From the NCBI GenBank assembly GCA_031835245.1, contig JAVKOQ010000622.1, positions 1 through 23,362 of the forward strand: a DNA stretch of 23,362 nt. The letters are read 5' to 3'. Both the position numbers and the translations under genes were made by a program. Source of the stretch: Balamuthia mandrillaris. Taxonomy: Eukaryota; Discosea; Longamoebia; Balamuthiidae. The notes beneath the pieces were generated by a model. It did no database searches. It had not been told where the DNA came from and saw only the letters and a list, made by a program, of their open reading frames with translations. Below, one piece after another: positions 1 through 8,888 of this stretch; position 1 is the stretch's first letter; every line of letters begins with the position of its first letter.

Positions 1-2715
1 GAGGAAGAACTGGACGTGTGCTTTCCTTCCTCCAACAAGCGGCAACGACGGCACAACAGCGACACGTTCTCGTTCGTGCTGACGGACCTTACAGGAGGAA
101 AGCGGTGGGGTTATTGTCGTCGCTTCGTGCCGCTCTTTGGTTCTCCCTCTTCTTCTTCTTTTTCTTCGGAGAGTTCCTCTGTAGACGGGTCAACGGCTGA
201 CAAAAAGAAGAAAAAGAGCAAGAAAAAGAATAAGGAGAGGGTACTCCCTCAGTGTTTCTGTTTGCTAAGCTTCACTCCTTGTTTCTCCATCTTCTCCAAA
301 ATACTGGACGAAGTTATGCGCTTGGGTGAGCAAGGCCTTCCCTCCGAACAAGGTACCCTCTGCCGTTCATGAACCATTCTCTCCACCTCTTCTCTTCCGT
401 TTTGTCGCTCTGCTCTATGACTCTGCTCTGTATTTTCGTTTCAAAGCTCACTCTCAACAAAAACCACAACAACAACAACAAAAGAGTTTGTGTGCTTGTG
501 TTCACAACTGTTAGGACGGCTATGGGAGGAAGCCATGCCAAAACCAGCACAACGGATAGCGGTATGGGTGAACCTGCACGCCCCTTCACTCAATGAACTG
601 CGCTGCTACACGTTCATGCGGCCGGATGAACACAGTGACTCTTTGCTGGAACATGTCGACTTTGGACCGCTGCTTCGCCATCTTGATGCTGACAACGTGT
701 TAGCCGTTTTTGCCTCCTTGCTGGTGGAGAGGAGGATCATATTTGTGGCGGATGGGGTCAGTACGCTGTCGGCATGCGTACAAGCCATGGTGGCCCTCCT
801 CTACCCTTTTTCCTGGCAGCACGTCTTCATTCCCGTGCTTCCTCGCAGCATGCTTACCTATTGCTGCGCACCGATGCCTTTTGTGGTAGGAGTGCTGCGG
901 TCTGCTGTGCCGGAGCTAAGAGCCATGAGCGACAGCATGGAGGACGTGGTCCTGATAGACATTGACAACAACAAGTACATTGCTCCTCCTACTATTCAAG
1001 ATACGGAGTTTATGCCTCCTGCCACCGTCGGCCCACTTCATGATATCATCGACGTCCATCGCAGAGCCATTTTGGCCAAGCTCCCTTCTATCCGCCAGCA
1101 TCAATCACAACCTTTAACTCGAAAAACCAAGAGTAAGTCCGTTGGCTCTCTCTTCGCTGCTGCTGCCACACAATTCAACACCAACCACAACAACGCCGCC
1201 GTCGATACAGAAGAGCAAAGCCTTGCTGGTGCTGATAATCACAATGACGTTGAAGAAAATAAGAAAGAGATGCCACAAGAAGCGATGCAGAACTTAGCCA
1301 ACGGCTTCGTGGCATTCATGGTGGACCTGTTGGCTAGCTATCGCAGTTTCATCATCTCTCCATCAGAGCGCGAACGTCAGCGACAAGAGCAACTGATGCA
1401 GCTGCCAGCAGAAGAGAGGGGCAATGCTCACATTGTAGTTGACTGCTTCGATCGGATAAACTTTGTGGCAAGCCAACCCATCGAACTGCAACCTATTTTG
1501 CATTTCCTGACTCAAACGCAACTATTTCAAACGTTTATCGAAGAGAGGACAATGACCAGCGACTCTGGTAAATTCGAAAAAGGGGTCAACCGTGAAAGTT
1601 TACGACGCACCAAGAAGATACGCCCCCGGTTAAAATCATCTTCTTTCTCTACTCGACAAGCCTCTTCAATCCCATCCGTCCCCTCTCCTCTATCTTCTTC
1701 AGCCACACCAAAAACATCCTTAGATTCTGGCTCCGAGGATCCCTCCTCGCCGGTGTCTCTCACCAACTTTCCAAACTTTTCTCGTTCATCAACTTTTACT
1801 ACCACTTACCGTCTGAACGATCCACCCGTTTTGGGAGGTGCCTTTTCTTCATCTTCTTTTGCTGCTGCAACTACCTCTACTACCCCTTCTTCAAGTCAAG
1901 CCATTAGCGTGCCATCCAGTAAGAAGACCCAGCCACTGCATGTATGGAGCAAAGGAGAAGTATCTCGTCAGGGCATTACCTCAACTGCTTCAGCTACCAT
2001 AGGACTTTCTCCTCCATCTCCTCCCTCTCTACACCGTGCGTTTCAGCCACCACCTCCAACCCCTCAACTACAACCACAACCACAAATTCAAGCTAAACCA
2101 CCACCACAACCACAACCATTACAACAACGCCGTTCCTCATTTCACGCCAGTGTTCGGAAAGCGTTCCGACTGTCTCCAAAAAGAGAAACTACATCAGGTA
2201 TGTACTTTTCCAATTGTTATGCTTTTTTAGTGTTCAAGTTTCTGTGTGTTTCCTCTTTTAGTTGTTTTTCTTGTTTTCCCAATCTATCTTCCTGGTTGTG
2301 GCCTCAACAAATTACCTATTGATCTGACTGGAACATTGTTATCAATAATATCAATGTAGAGATGGGTGCGCTGCTGACAATCCTATTGAGCCAGGAACCA
2401 AAGCAAAACGAAGGTACAGGCAATGAAACGATTAGTAAGCCAGGAGCTTACTCCTCCACCGTCATGAACATATTTGAGCCCAATACGTGGAAAATCAAGA
2501 ACCGACCCCTCTGCGCGGACGGATCTTCCTGTAGAGAAGATAATCCTTATCACTGGATTGAGTATCGCCACACTCCCGTTGAGGAAGAGGATGATCATCT
2601 TTCAGAACAACATGCTTTGGAGGATGCCCCTCCTCGTTCTGAAGCACGAACGGACAACTATTTGCAGATATTGGAGTACTTAAGTCGCCAACACCTGAAA
2701 AACGGAGAGACATGA
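1..2715 (+). CDS. DENN-domain Rab guanine-nucleotide exchange factor (DENND2-like), 5' end outside window
   Basis: DENN proteins load GTP on Rab GTPases and act on trafficking membranes. Exons 1-352, 515-2197 and 2360-2715 join in phase 1 at both 162-bp introns, giving 796 visible residues; the frame is open at base 1, so the start lies upstream. The first exon carries the uDENN part (FVLTDLTGGKRWGYCRRF, then CFCLLSFTPCFSIFSKIL), interrupted by a Ser/Lys-rich insert of about 35 residues. The second exon holds the central DENN (ERRIIFVADGVSTLS, ALLYPFSWQHVFIPVLP, VLIDIDNN) and, after a Q/N-rich linker, the dDENN helices (FDRINFVASQP, TQLFQTFIEER). A long Ser/Pro/Gln-rich tail follows, probably disordered, and a short acidic C-terminal exon. 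Domain order u-c-d is the normal one. The subfamily is my inference from the dDENN wording; the missing N-terminus could hold more domains. Confidence 0.9.
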
Positions 2716-2843
2716 GCCAACATTGCTGGAACCTAACATGAGTGTGAGGAGTTTGTGGCTGCCTCCACGTGTGCTCACCCTCCTGACGAACCATTTTGGT
2801 TTGCCGCTAGAGAGGACAAGCTGATAAGCTCATCACCATGTAA

Positions 2844-2849
2844 AATAAA
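2844..2849 (+). terminator. Poly(A) signal AATAAA of the DENN gene
   Basis: A canonical hexamer lies 129 bases after the DENN stop codon. Cleavage 10-30 bases further on would put the transcript end at about 2860-2880, over the stop codon of the convergent P2X gene. Confidence 0.55.
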
Positions 2850-2869
2850 GGGCAGTTCACGTTTGCTTT

Positions 2870-3247
2870 CTATTCAGCGTTGTCATGAATTTTATTCTTT
2901 TTCGGTTTGCGTTTCCGCAAGCTGGGTTGGGATGATGGTAGTGCTGCTGGAGAGGATGAACCGTCATCTTGCTTTTTCGGGTGCTCTTTGCCTCCCTTCT
3001 CTGTCTTATCCGTCACTTGTTTCATTTCTTTGGCAGAGCAAAAGTGAAACTTTTTGGCAGCGTAAAATGACTTGCTTGGTAGCATATACACAGCAAGAAA
3101 ATCCACAAAAACGGTGGCAAGCGTCATCATTCCGAGTCCTGAGCATAAGTGAATAAGCAACACTTGCATTGAAAAGCGACCAATCTTTCCTGTTTTCGTG
3201 AGTCCAAGATAAGCAATTGGCACAGCACAAGTGAAGAAAGACGAGAG

Positions 3248-3288
<41 letters not shown>

Positions 3289-4743
3289 AAAGAGAAAGAG
3301 CGAGCGAGAGCGAGCGAGAGGATGAATGTGAATGAAGATGAACCTGTTTGGTGAAAATCCATAAGAATGCCGTGGCGAACTCTGCGGAGGCGATGAGTAT
3401 CGTTTAGAGGATGAGTCTCTATTAACTCTTTCTAATGAGAAATAGGCTTAGCAAACTGTTCCAATTTCCAAGAAAGAGGGCTAAAGTAAATACCTCAGCC
3501 TCTGGTACGTGATAGATGCGGTAGCGATAGGAGAGTGGCGATTTGCCAAAAGCGCAAGATAATTTTCCATCACACCGAATGTTGTTATACCTGAACAGGG
3601 AATACATTGGTTTTAATATCTACGACAAGAACAAGAGCAATAATATGGAGCAGGAAAGACTAACGCCAAATCAACGTGTAAGATAACGCCTCTAGTACGC
3701 AAAGAGGTAACCTCCCCTGAAGCTTCCATTACTTTTGACAATAAATTGCAATAAGAGAAAGCGGACAGATGATGAGAAGAACAGGAGAGAATGAGAGCGT
3801 TACAAACTTGGGGAATCAAGGTCCATCTCATCAGCGGCCTGCAAAAGGTCGTGTAGGTCAAAATCATCAAAGCTTTCATTGACTGGAAACCGTTTCAGGA
3901 TGCGTCGATTAGGGCCATGGCCAGTTAGCACAACGCCAGCCATACCTCTGTTGTCCTTAGCATAGTCTCCATTGTGTTGAGACTCTTCAAAAAATTGCGG
4001 GGCTTGCATACTATGTTGAACCCTAATCTGTTGGAGACAAGGCTTAACACACAACACATACCTGCCTCCGTTCGCTTCCCTCTCTCACCTTCAAGAAAGC
4101 GTTGTACATACGGTGAACTGTTCGATGTCAGCAACGAAGAAAGTGGAGGTAGAAAGAGGCTTCCAAAGGAGGTCGTGAGAGCACGATAAAGAATCGCGAG
4201 GGCAGAGCCGTTGCTCCACATATTCTTCGACGCGCGTAGTCAGAAAGAAGGAATTGGCGCCACCGCTGGCGTAAGGTGATACCACTTCGCTCTCATCCCA
4301 AAGCTGGCATGGCAGACGAACAGCATGGTTGTCACTCCTCTCGGCCGCCTCTCCTGTTGGTAAACAGTAGTCGGGCACCGCCGCTTCTCGTGTCTGATCA
4401 AAGTGTGGGAGGTCAGTGATTGAGTTCCTAGCGAGGGGGATCAGAAATAGTCACCTTGGTTGAAGGCAATAAGCTGATGGCAACGGCACCTACAGGGGTC
4501 TCGTACTCGAAGTAGGCCTTGTTGTAAATGACAGTGTAGAGGACCGTGTACACAAAGATGAAAAGCACGCAGGAATAATACAAAGCCCCAAGCTTGCTGC
4601 CCTTACATCAAAAAAAGTTAGCTCACCTCTGCCGTTTCCACTTCTGAGCCCCCTCTCGCTCCCTTTCGCTGCGCCAACAACAAACCTGTCGCTGATGCGG
4701 ACCGTTTTGTAGGTGTCATACTCCAGCAACCAGTTGTTGCCCA

Positions 4744-4744
<1 letters not shown>
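2870..4744 (-). CDS. P2X-type ATP-gated cation channel subunit, 8 exons, complete
   Basis: P2X subunits form trimeric cation channels opened by ATP; in amoebae they sit mainly on contractile-vacuole membranes. Exons read 4744-4686, 4596-4455, 4393-4112, 4027-3808, 3716-3665, 3590-3494, 3379-3344 and 3184-2870, with phases agreeing throughout (400 residues, normal family length). The N-terminus has the family sequence YDTYKTVRI, followed by TM1 (about 25-45) and ETPVGAVAISLLPSTK; that lysine is residue 67, the place of the conserved ATP-contacting lysine. The ectodomain shows NSFFLTTRVE, FTIRVQHSMQAP, LRTRGVILHVDLAY and YRYRIYHVPEAEF. TM2 (about 303-328, SGLGMMTLATVFVDF) keeps the membrane Asp (324), and the YxxxK trafficking motif is Y337-K341. 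The ectodomain has fewer cysteines than the ten of vertebrate P2X, as in other protist forms. The acceptor of the last exon is the least certain (purine-rich). Seen: motifs and exons. Inferred: localisation. Confidence 0.93.
2891..2896 (-). terminator. AATAAA hexamer inside the P2X coding end
   Basis: On the minus strand AATAAA lies 18 bases upstream of the P2X stop codon, inside the last lysine-rich codons. No other canonical hexamer is evident just past the stop, so this may serve as the poly(A) signal with almost no 3' UTR. Confidence 0.35.
3250..3284. repeat. (GA)n tract in the last P2X intron
   Basis: A near-perfect dinucleotide run, CT on the sense strand of the gene, within the 159-bp intron 3343-3185. 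More purine-rich GAGC/GAAA repeats follow to about 3320. Confidence 0.9.

Positions 4745-4774
<30 letters not shown>
4745..4774. repeat. (CT)n tract abutting the P2X start codon
   Basis: A CT run on the + strand, so GA in the sense direction of P2X, ends directly at the ATG (4744-4742). A second CT run lies at about 4891-4917. These would be in the P2X 5' leader or promoter; GA/CT repeats near starts can act as promoter elements, but that is only an inference here. Confidence 0.75.
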
Positions 4775-4923
4775 TTTTTGTGCGGAATAAAAAAGCCTCA
4801 AAATATCTATGAAGAGGAGATGGATAGGACTCACGTTGGGTACGACTGTAATGGTTGATTGCTGCAGCTTGGGCTTGTGGAGAGGGTGTTGACTCTCTCT
4901 CTCTCTCTCTGTCTCTCTGATGG

Positions 4924-5337
4924 ATGAGAGTAGATGTGACGGATGTGGAGTTTGGCAGCTCCTCTCCGCTTCCACTTGTTGTTGAAGACCGCATGGTCTG
5001 GGTGGATGTGGATGGCAACGAGTCTCCTAACTTTTGCTCCTTCAGTGGGAGAGGCATCCTGTTGCAGAGGAACATCAGAGCCTTCTCAGAAGATGAGAGC
5101 TCCTCCTCTCCATCAAGAAACTCCTCCTCCTCCTCCTCTTCGTTCTCTTCTTCCTCTGAGAGCAATGGGTCAGATGACAGAAGCAGTGTGGACCAAAGCG
5201 ATGATGACGATAACAATGATGACTTGTGGTGGCAAGTGATGGTGCCAGTGGTGGTGTTGGTTGGCTTGCTTGTGGTGGTGGCCTTGGTTGGCGTCAACGT
5301 GGTGAAGAAGAAGAAAAAGAGCAAGCAATTGGTGTGA
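4924..5337 (+). CDS. Transmembrane tail related to the 19139-21905 surface protein; probable gene fragment
   Basis: Frame of 137 residues beginning at an ATG that follows an in-frame stop within a CT repeat. The first 60 residues match nothing I know. A Ser-rich and Asp/Asn-rich linker (about 58-99) follows, then DDLWWQVMVPVVVLVGL, a single hydrophobic span, and a Lys-rich end (KKKKKSKQ). The end mirrors the C-terminus of the protein at 19139-21905 (DGLWWKIVVPVVVV, then KRRSKQ): acidic linker, WW pair, VPVVV core, basic tail with SKQ. No signal peptide or beta-helix part is visible in frame upstream, where the P2X 5' end lies. I read it as the remnant, or a minimal offshoot, of a dispersed surface-protein family. 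It could still be expressed; tandem AATAAA signals lie just downstream. The antisense strand also has a long frame, which is low complexity. Confidence 0.55.
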   Translation: MRVDVTDVEFGSSSPLPLVVEDRMVWVDVDGNESPNFCSFSGRGILLQRNIRAFSEDESSSSPSRNSSSSSSSFSSSSESNGSDDRSSVDQSDDDDNNDDLWWQVMVPVVVLVGLLVVVALVGVNVVKKKKKSKQLV

Positions 5338-5385
5338 ACGTCATACCACAACGTGCACATCCAAATATGTCCTTTGCAAAAATGA

Positions 5386-5395
5386 AATAAATAAA
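5386..5395 (+). terminator. Overlapping double AATAAA poly(A) signal
   Basis: Two overlapping AATAAA hexamers (5386-5391 and 5390-5395) about 49 bases after the stop at 5337, in line with a live + strand transcript of the small transmembrane frame. Confidence 0.5.
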
Positions 5396-5715
5396 CTGGT
5401 AACGGCAGCAGCGGAATGAGAGAAGAGAAAAGAGAATGTGTTCTTTGTTGCTGCTGCTTCGTCTTCTGCCACTTCCCGTTGTCCTTTTGCGCTGGATCGA
5501 TGCATTGGAGAAGGGCCTTGCAGAAGCTCCGCAAAGCGATCCTAGTGCTGGGGTGGGGGACCACCCGGCAATTCATCGTTCTGTATCCTTTTTGTTCCCT
5601 CTTTCTTTTTTCCTTGCAAGAACGCAGACAACCACCAACGCTCTGGCCATCTCGGGCGTTTAAGGGCATTACGTTCGTTCCTATACGGAAAGAGAAAAGG
5701 AATTGCAGAATATTA
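5396..5715. other. Spacer between convergent ends; no gene assigned
   Basis: This stretch lies between the + strand transmembrane fragment and the end of the minus-strand RNA-binding gene. Frames exist on both strands, among them a + strand one from 5436 starting with a leucine-rich run, but none shows a family motif or a supported splice partner. On the minus strand it would be 3' UTR of the RNA-binding gene. Confidence 0.4.
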
Positions 5716-6328
5716 TTAGTGTGGAGGTGTTGTTGCAGTGGCGGCGGGATATCGCGGGCGATAGCTTGGGAGGGCATTGGAAGGAAGATGCTGCTGTTGT
5801 GGTGTTGCGGTCGTGGGCTGAGGAGGGCTTGGTGGTGCGGATTGCCAATGAGAGAAAGAAGAAGTGGCAGGAGCTGGTCCGGCGCTCATAGAATGCGATG
5901 GAGGAGAGCTCCATTGTTGTGGTTGTGGCTGCTGTGGTTGCGATACAGGATGGTAACTATGAGGAGGAAGACGATGAGCTGGTCTAGCGGGTGAAGAAGC
6001 AGGAGAAGAGACAGCGGATCCAGACGCAGAAGTAGATGAGGGCGAAAGCGGTCCACCGCCACTACTGCTAGTCGTTCCGGCAGGAATGAAGGAGCGACGA
6101 ACGCGTATGCACCACCCACCAACAAACATTCCGTTCATGCCCTTAATGGCGTCTACGGTGGCCTGCTCGTTTCCCATTTTCACAAAGCCAAACCCTCTTG
6201 ACCGCTCCGTGCCCGGTTCTGTTTGAGGAAGAGACTTCTATGTCAGGCCCAGCGCCTTGACTCTGTTGTGAGAGCATGGCTTGTCCTACACCCACAATAC
6301 CCGTTCTTGTTAACAAAACAACAGATTT
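5716..6328 (-). CDS. RRM RNA-binding protein, C-terminal exons (5' part not resolved)
   Basis: Two exons are well supported: 6328-6301 (28 nt) and 6218-5716, joined in phase 1 over an 82-bp intron. Together they read KSVVLLTRT, then EPGTERSRGFGFVKM (with the RNP1 octamer RGFGFVKM), then AIKGMNGMFVGGWCIRVRRSF, which is beta2, beta3, alpha2 and beta4 of an RRM. A tail of about 125 residues rich in Pro, Ser, Gln and Ala follows to a TGA at 5716-5718. RRMs bind single-stranded RNA through aromatic residues in RNP1 and RNP2; one RNP1 Phe pair is visible. The first strand and helix with RNP2 cannot be found in any frame upstream, so the 5' end is open. The overall look is of an ELAV/MSSP-type cytoplasmic or nuclear RNA regulator, but the subfamily is not determined. 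Confidence 0.75.
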
Positions 6329-6373
6329 CTAAACGACACGCATCGAAGTATGCGAAGAAAAAAAAACGTACTG

Positions 6374-6833
6374 AATGCTTCTTTTTTCTGTCGTTCTTCC
6401 TCCGCCTTATGACGAAGAATGGAAAGAAGCTCGGAGAGAAGGAAGGCGGGGATGGTCCTTTATCAGCTCCAGCACGGACTCTGGCAAGCTTTCCTGGCTG
6501 ACCCGCTCCATCAGCCCATTGAGCGTCTCTTGTTCATCCGGTTCAGGAGGGCTGCAATCTCCAGAGGAGGTTGGCTCGTCCTCTTCGGCCCCTTCTTCGA
6601 GCCGTCTCTTTTTCCACCCGGTAAGCGCGCTCCCTTCCATCTCTGTTGCCAGTCTGTTGTTTCAGCTTATTTTTTTTTCTTATTTTTTTTGAACCAAAAA
6701 ATTCGAAGAAATATTTCACGGCGTCGACACAAAAGTAACCGATAGAGGAGGCTGGCGGAACGCCTTGCTCGTCCTCTTCGGCCCCTTCTGTCGCTCCAAC
6801 TGGATGGAGAGAGTGTGTTTTGTCAACCTTCAT
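6374..6833 (-). other. Possible upstream exons of the RRM gene, with an internal duplication
   Basis: Two minus-strand open stretches carry acidic coding-like sequence. One starts at ATG 6833 (KVDKTHSLHPVGATEGAEEDE) and one at ATG 6640 (GWKKRRLEEGAEEDEPTSSG, then ETLNGLMERVSQESLPESV). A good donor, GTACGT, lies near 6372, just 5' of the 28-nt exon. None gives the missing RNP2 half of the RRM, and phases cannot be made to agree with confidence. The two stretches share an identical 23-bp block, 6574-6596 and 6767-6789, with further similarity next to it, so one arose by local duplication. Confidence 0.35.
6574..6789. repeat. 23-bp direct repeat, 193 bp apart
   Basis: Bases 6574-6596 and 6767-6789 are identical. 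In the minus direction each encodes EGAEEDE. Flanking bases are also alike (AGAGGAGG followed by YTGG just to the left), so the original duplicated block was longer than 23 bp and has since diverged. Confidence 0.85.
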
Positions 6834-7141
6834 GCTTTCGTAACCTACAGCATTGCCTCACGGTGTTACTTAGATGCTTCCAGCTAAAGCATAAACTTCA
6901 AGAAACAGCAGCATCGCTGAAATGGAGAAAGCATTACAAGCTGGAAGATGATAGAAGACCAAGAAAAAGAAGATGACGTACTCCATGAGCGCTTTGAACA
7001 CAGGGCCGGGAATGGAGCGATTAAAACTGACGCCAATCATCGTTGGTGTACACCCCGTTGTGTTATACATAACCCTGTATAACGAGCGCTGTCTCTGGCT
7101 TCTGGCACACATTCATTCACAACGCCGAAAAAGCTGTCACT
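6834..7141. other. Unassigned stretch between two minus-strand genes
   Basis: A minus-strand frame (7112-6870) contains PTMIGVSFNRSIPGPVFKAL, followed by a good donor (GTACGT, about 6978) and a matching acceptor near 6916; joined, it would end after a few codons (DDAAVS and stop). It has the look of a coding end, but I find no start, no family and no phase-compatible link to the gene whose stop is at 7142. It could be a 3' exon of an alternative form of that gene, or chance. Confidence 0.25.
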
Positions 7142-8888
7142 TCAGGTACTCTTTTTCTGTTGTATCCACTGCTCGAGGCTCTGAATGCCAAGAAAGCCAC
7201 GAATAGTGCGAGCCACCTTCTGAGCTTGTTCTTCTGTGTCGTAAGAGCTCTGCTCGCACATGCTCAACCATTTATTGTTGGTGGCAGAGAGGTGCTGTTG
7301 CTCGGATCCGCTCAAGATGTCGATTATGATATGATCTTGCAACGATGTTCCTCCAGAAGACGAAGAAGTTAAAGCAGACGATAATGAGGAAGAAGAAGAA
7401 GGAAGCTTCCGTGCAACCTTTCCAAGTCCTTTTGTCATTCTGCTGAAAGCAGGCGAAGAAGGAGAAGAGGATGAGGAGGATGAAGAAGAGGCAGAAGATG
7501 AGGAAGAAGCAGAAGCGCCAGCAAACAAAGTTGAAGTTGCTATTGATAAGGAAGACGAGGAAGAACTTGAAGTCAACGACGAAGACGCAGATGAAGACGG
7601 TGCTAGAGAAGAAAGAGCAGCAGAAGCAGCAGTAGAAGAAGAAGAAGCGGACAAAGAAATAGAATTCGGAGAAGAGATAGCCTTGACGGGCGTTTCAATT
7701 TCAAAAAAGACTTTGTATTCGGTCTTTCTGTCTTGAGTGTTTCTGTGTATTTCAACCAACGCTATCTCCGACAGAGAGTAAAACTCCTCTGTGCGAGCAA
7801 AAGCAGTGCTGCGAATGATGCCCATCTGTTTGACAGTAAATGTTCACCTTTAGGTGGCGTTGAAAGGGCAACAAGTGAGGAGGACAGAAAAGATAACAGG
7901 AACGAACCAGGTTTTGATCCTTATCTAGAAAGCAAACCTCCTTTTTGGAGATGAGCATCGTGGTCATAAACACTGCCAGAAGCATCAAACCAAAGGGCCA
8001 CACCACCCTTGTTATCACAGCAGAGCAATAAGAGCAACAAGAGAGAGAGAGAGAGAGAGAGAGAAGTTCAGCTTTTGACCTGGCGTTAACGTACTGCGGA
8101 TAGCAGTACAATAGGAAGGAAAAAATACCAGCGATAGTCGTCAACCTCGTCTCTGAGCAGGGTGCCATCCTCATCCACCGGTTCGCCTTTCCAGTTCTCA
8201 AACTGCCAACGGCGAAGAGCATGAGTGAGAAAAACTTGAAGTCTATTTTAAAAAAAGAAGAGCTAATGCATACGATCAGGTGGTTGATCTTATCGACCAG
8301 TTGCTTCTTCTTGTGATAGCCAAACGTGAAGTAATGCGTCAAGGGGACCGACTCTACTATGGTCTTATGCTTCCCCACCGCCTTGAGCCCTCTTCCAACA
8401 GAGTTTCCTGCCCCTCTTTCAACGACAAATTCCCCTTCGTTGTCGTCTTGTTCTTCCTCCTTCTCCTCCATCTCCTTCTCTGCTGCTTCTTTTTCTTGTG
8501 CTTGGTCGTCGTTCAAACGTGGCTGAGGTTGTTGTTGTTGTTGAGTTCGTGTTGGTCCACTTCGTACCAACAACGCAACTCGAAAGGTTTGAGCGTTGTC
8601 CTCGACGATGGCCCCCACCACGCTCTCCAGCCTGAACCACCTCTCCTTCCACATCCAAAAGTTGGTGCTGGTGACGCGGCAGTAGCCCTGCGAGGAGGCC
8701 ACCAGAGCTCCACCTCCACCTCCTTGGCTGCTGGGGGAGAGGGAGGGGCCACAAAGCAGCTCCGTCCGCCAGCCAAAGATGAGAACGACTGCAATGCCTG
8801 CCACCAGGAAGAACAAGCCCAAGAGCTGAAGGTTGATAGGGTTCTTGTGAAAGTAGAGGAACGTGTCCGTCCGAGATACCAAGTCCAT
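7142..8888 (-). CDS. Two-span membrane protein with split, PH-like C-terminal domain; function unknown
   Basis: Exons 8888-8274, 8202-8129, 8007-7938 and 7825-7142 join in frame (480 residues). A first span (about 15-39, GLFFLVAGIAVVLIFGW) is followed by a loop containing VTSTNFWMWKERWF, a Q-rich and a Glu-rich low-complexity stretch, FENWKGEPVDEDGT and DDYRW, then a second span (231-249, WPFGLMLLAVFMTTMLI). The part after it reads FYSLSEIALVEIHR, EYKVFFEI and, at the end, EEQAQKVARTIRGFLG. This strand, strand and final-helix pattern is typical of PH-like domains that follow two spans in uncharacterised (DUF3592-type) membrane proteins; that comparison is from memory. The fold is broken by an insert of about 100 residues, nearly all Ser and Ala. 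The Met at 8888 is the first in-frame ATG and precedes the span sensibly. The gene is head to head with the PI3-kinase gene. Confidence 0.75.
7381..7670. repeat. GAA/GAG-rich tract coding poly-Ser in the minus gene
   Basis: Purine-rich imperfect triplet repeats on the + strand, read as Ser/Ala/Leu codons (TCT, TCC, TCA, GCT) in exon 4 of the minus-strand membrane protein. It stays open, so it is translated low-complexity sequence rather than an intron. Confidence 0.75.
8041..8064. repeat. (GA)n tract in an intron of the two-span gene
   Basis: Dinucleotide run inside the 121-bp intron 8128-8008; CT in the sense direction of the gene. Confidence 0.9.

Noticed and set aside
5436-5663. A + strand frame beginning with a leucine-rich, signal-like run
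   Set aside because: No second exon of agreeing phase with a recognisable domain, and the position is the 3' flank of two convergent genes. Chance is the simpler reading.
4716-5777. A 353-residue minus-strand open frame
   Set aside because: It runs antisense to the transmembrane-tail frame and through the P2X leader, is made of Ser/Thr/Glu runs from the repeats, and has no domain. The P2X start and the + strand tail explain the region better.
5703-5891. A 62-residue + strand frame that looks globular (LLQWRRDIAGDSLGG)
   Set aside because: It is antisense to the Pro/Gln-rich tail of the RRM protein, which is continuous with a clear RRM. No splice partner or family supports the + strand reading.
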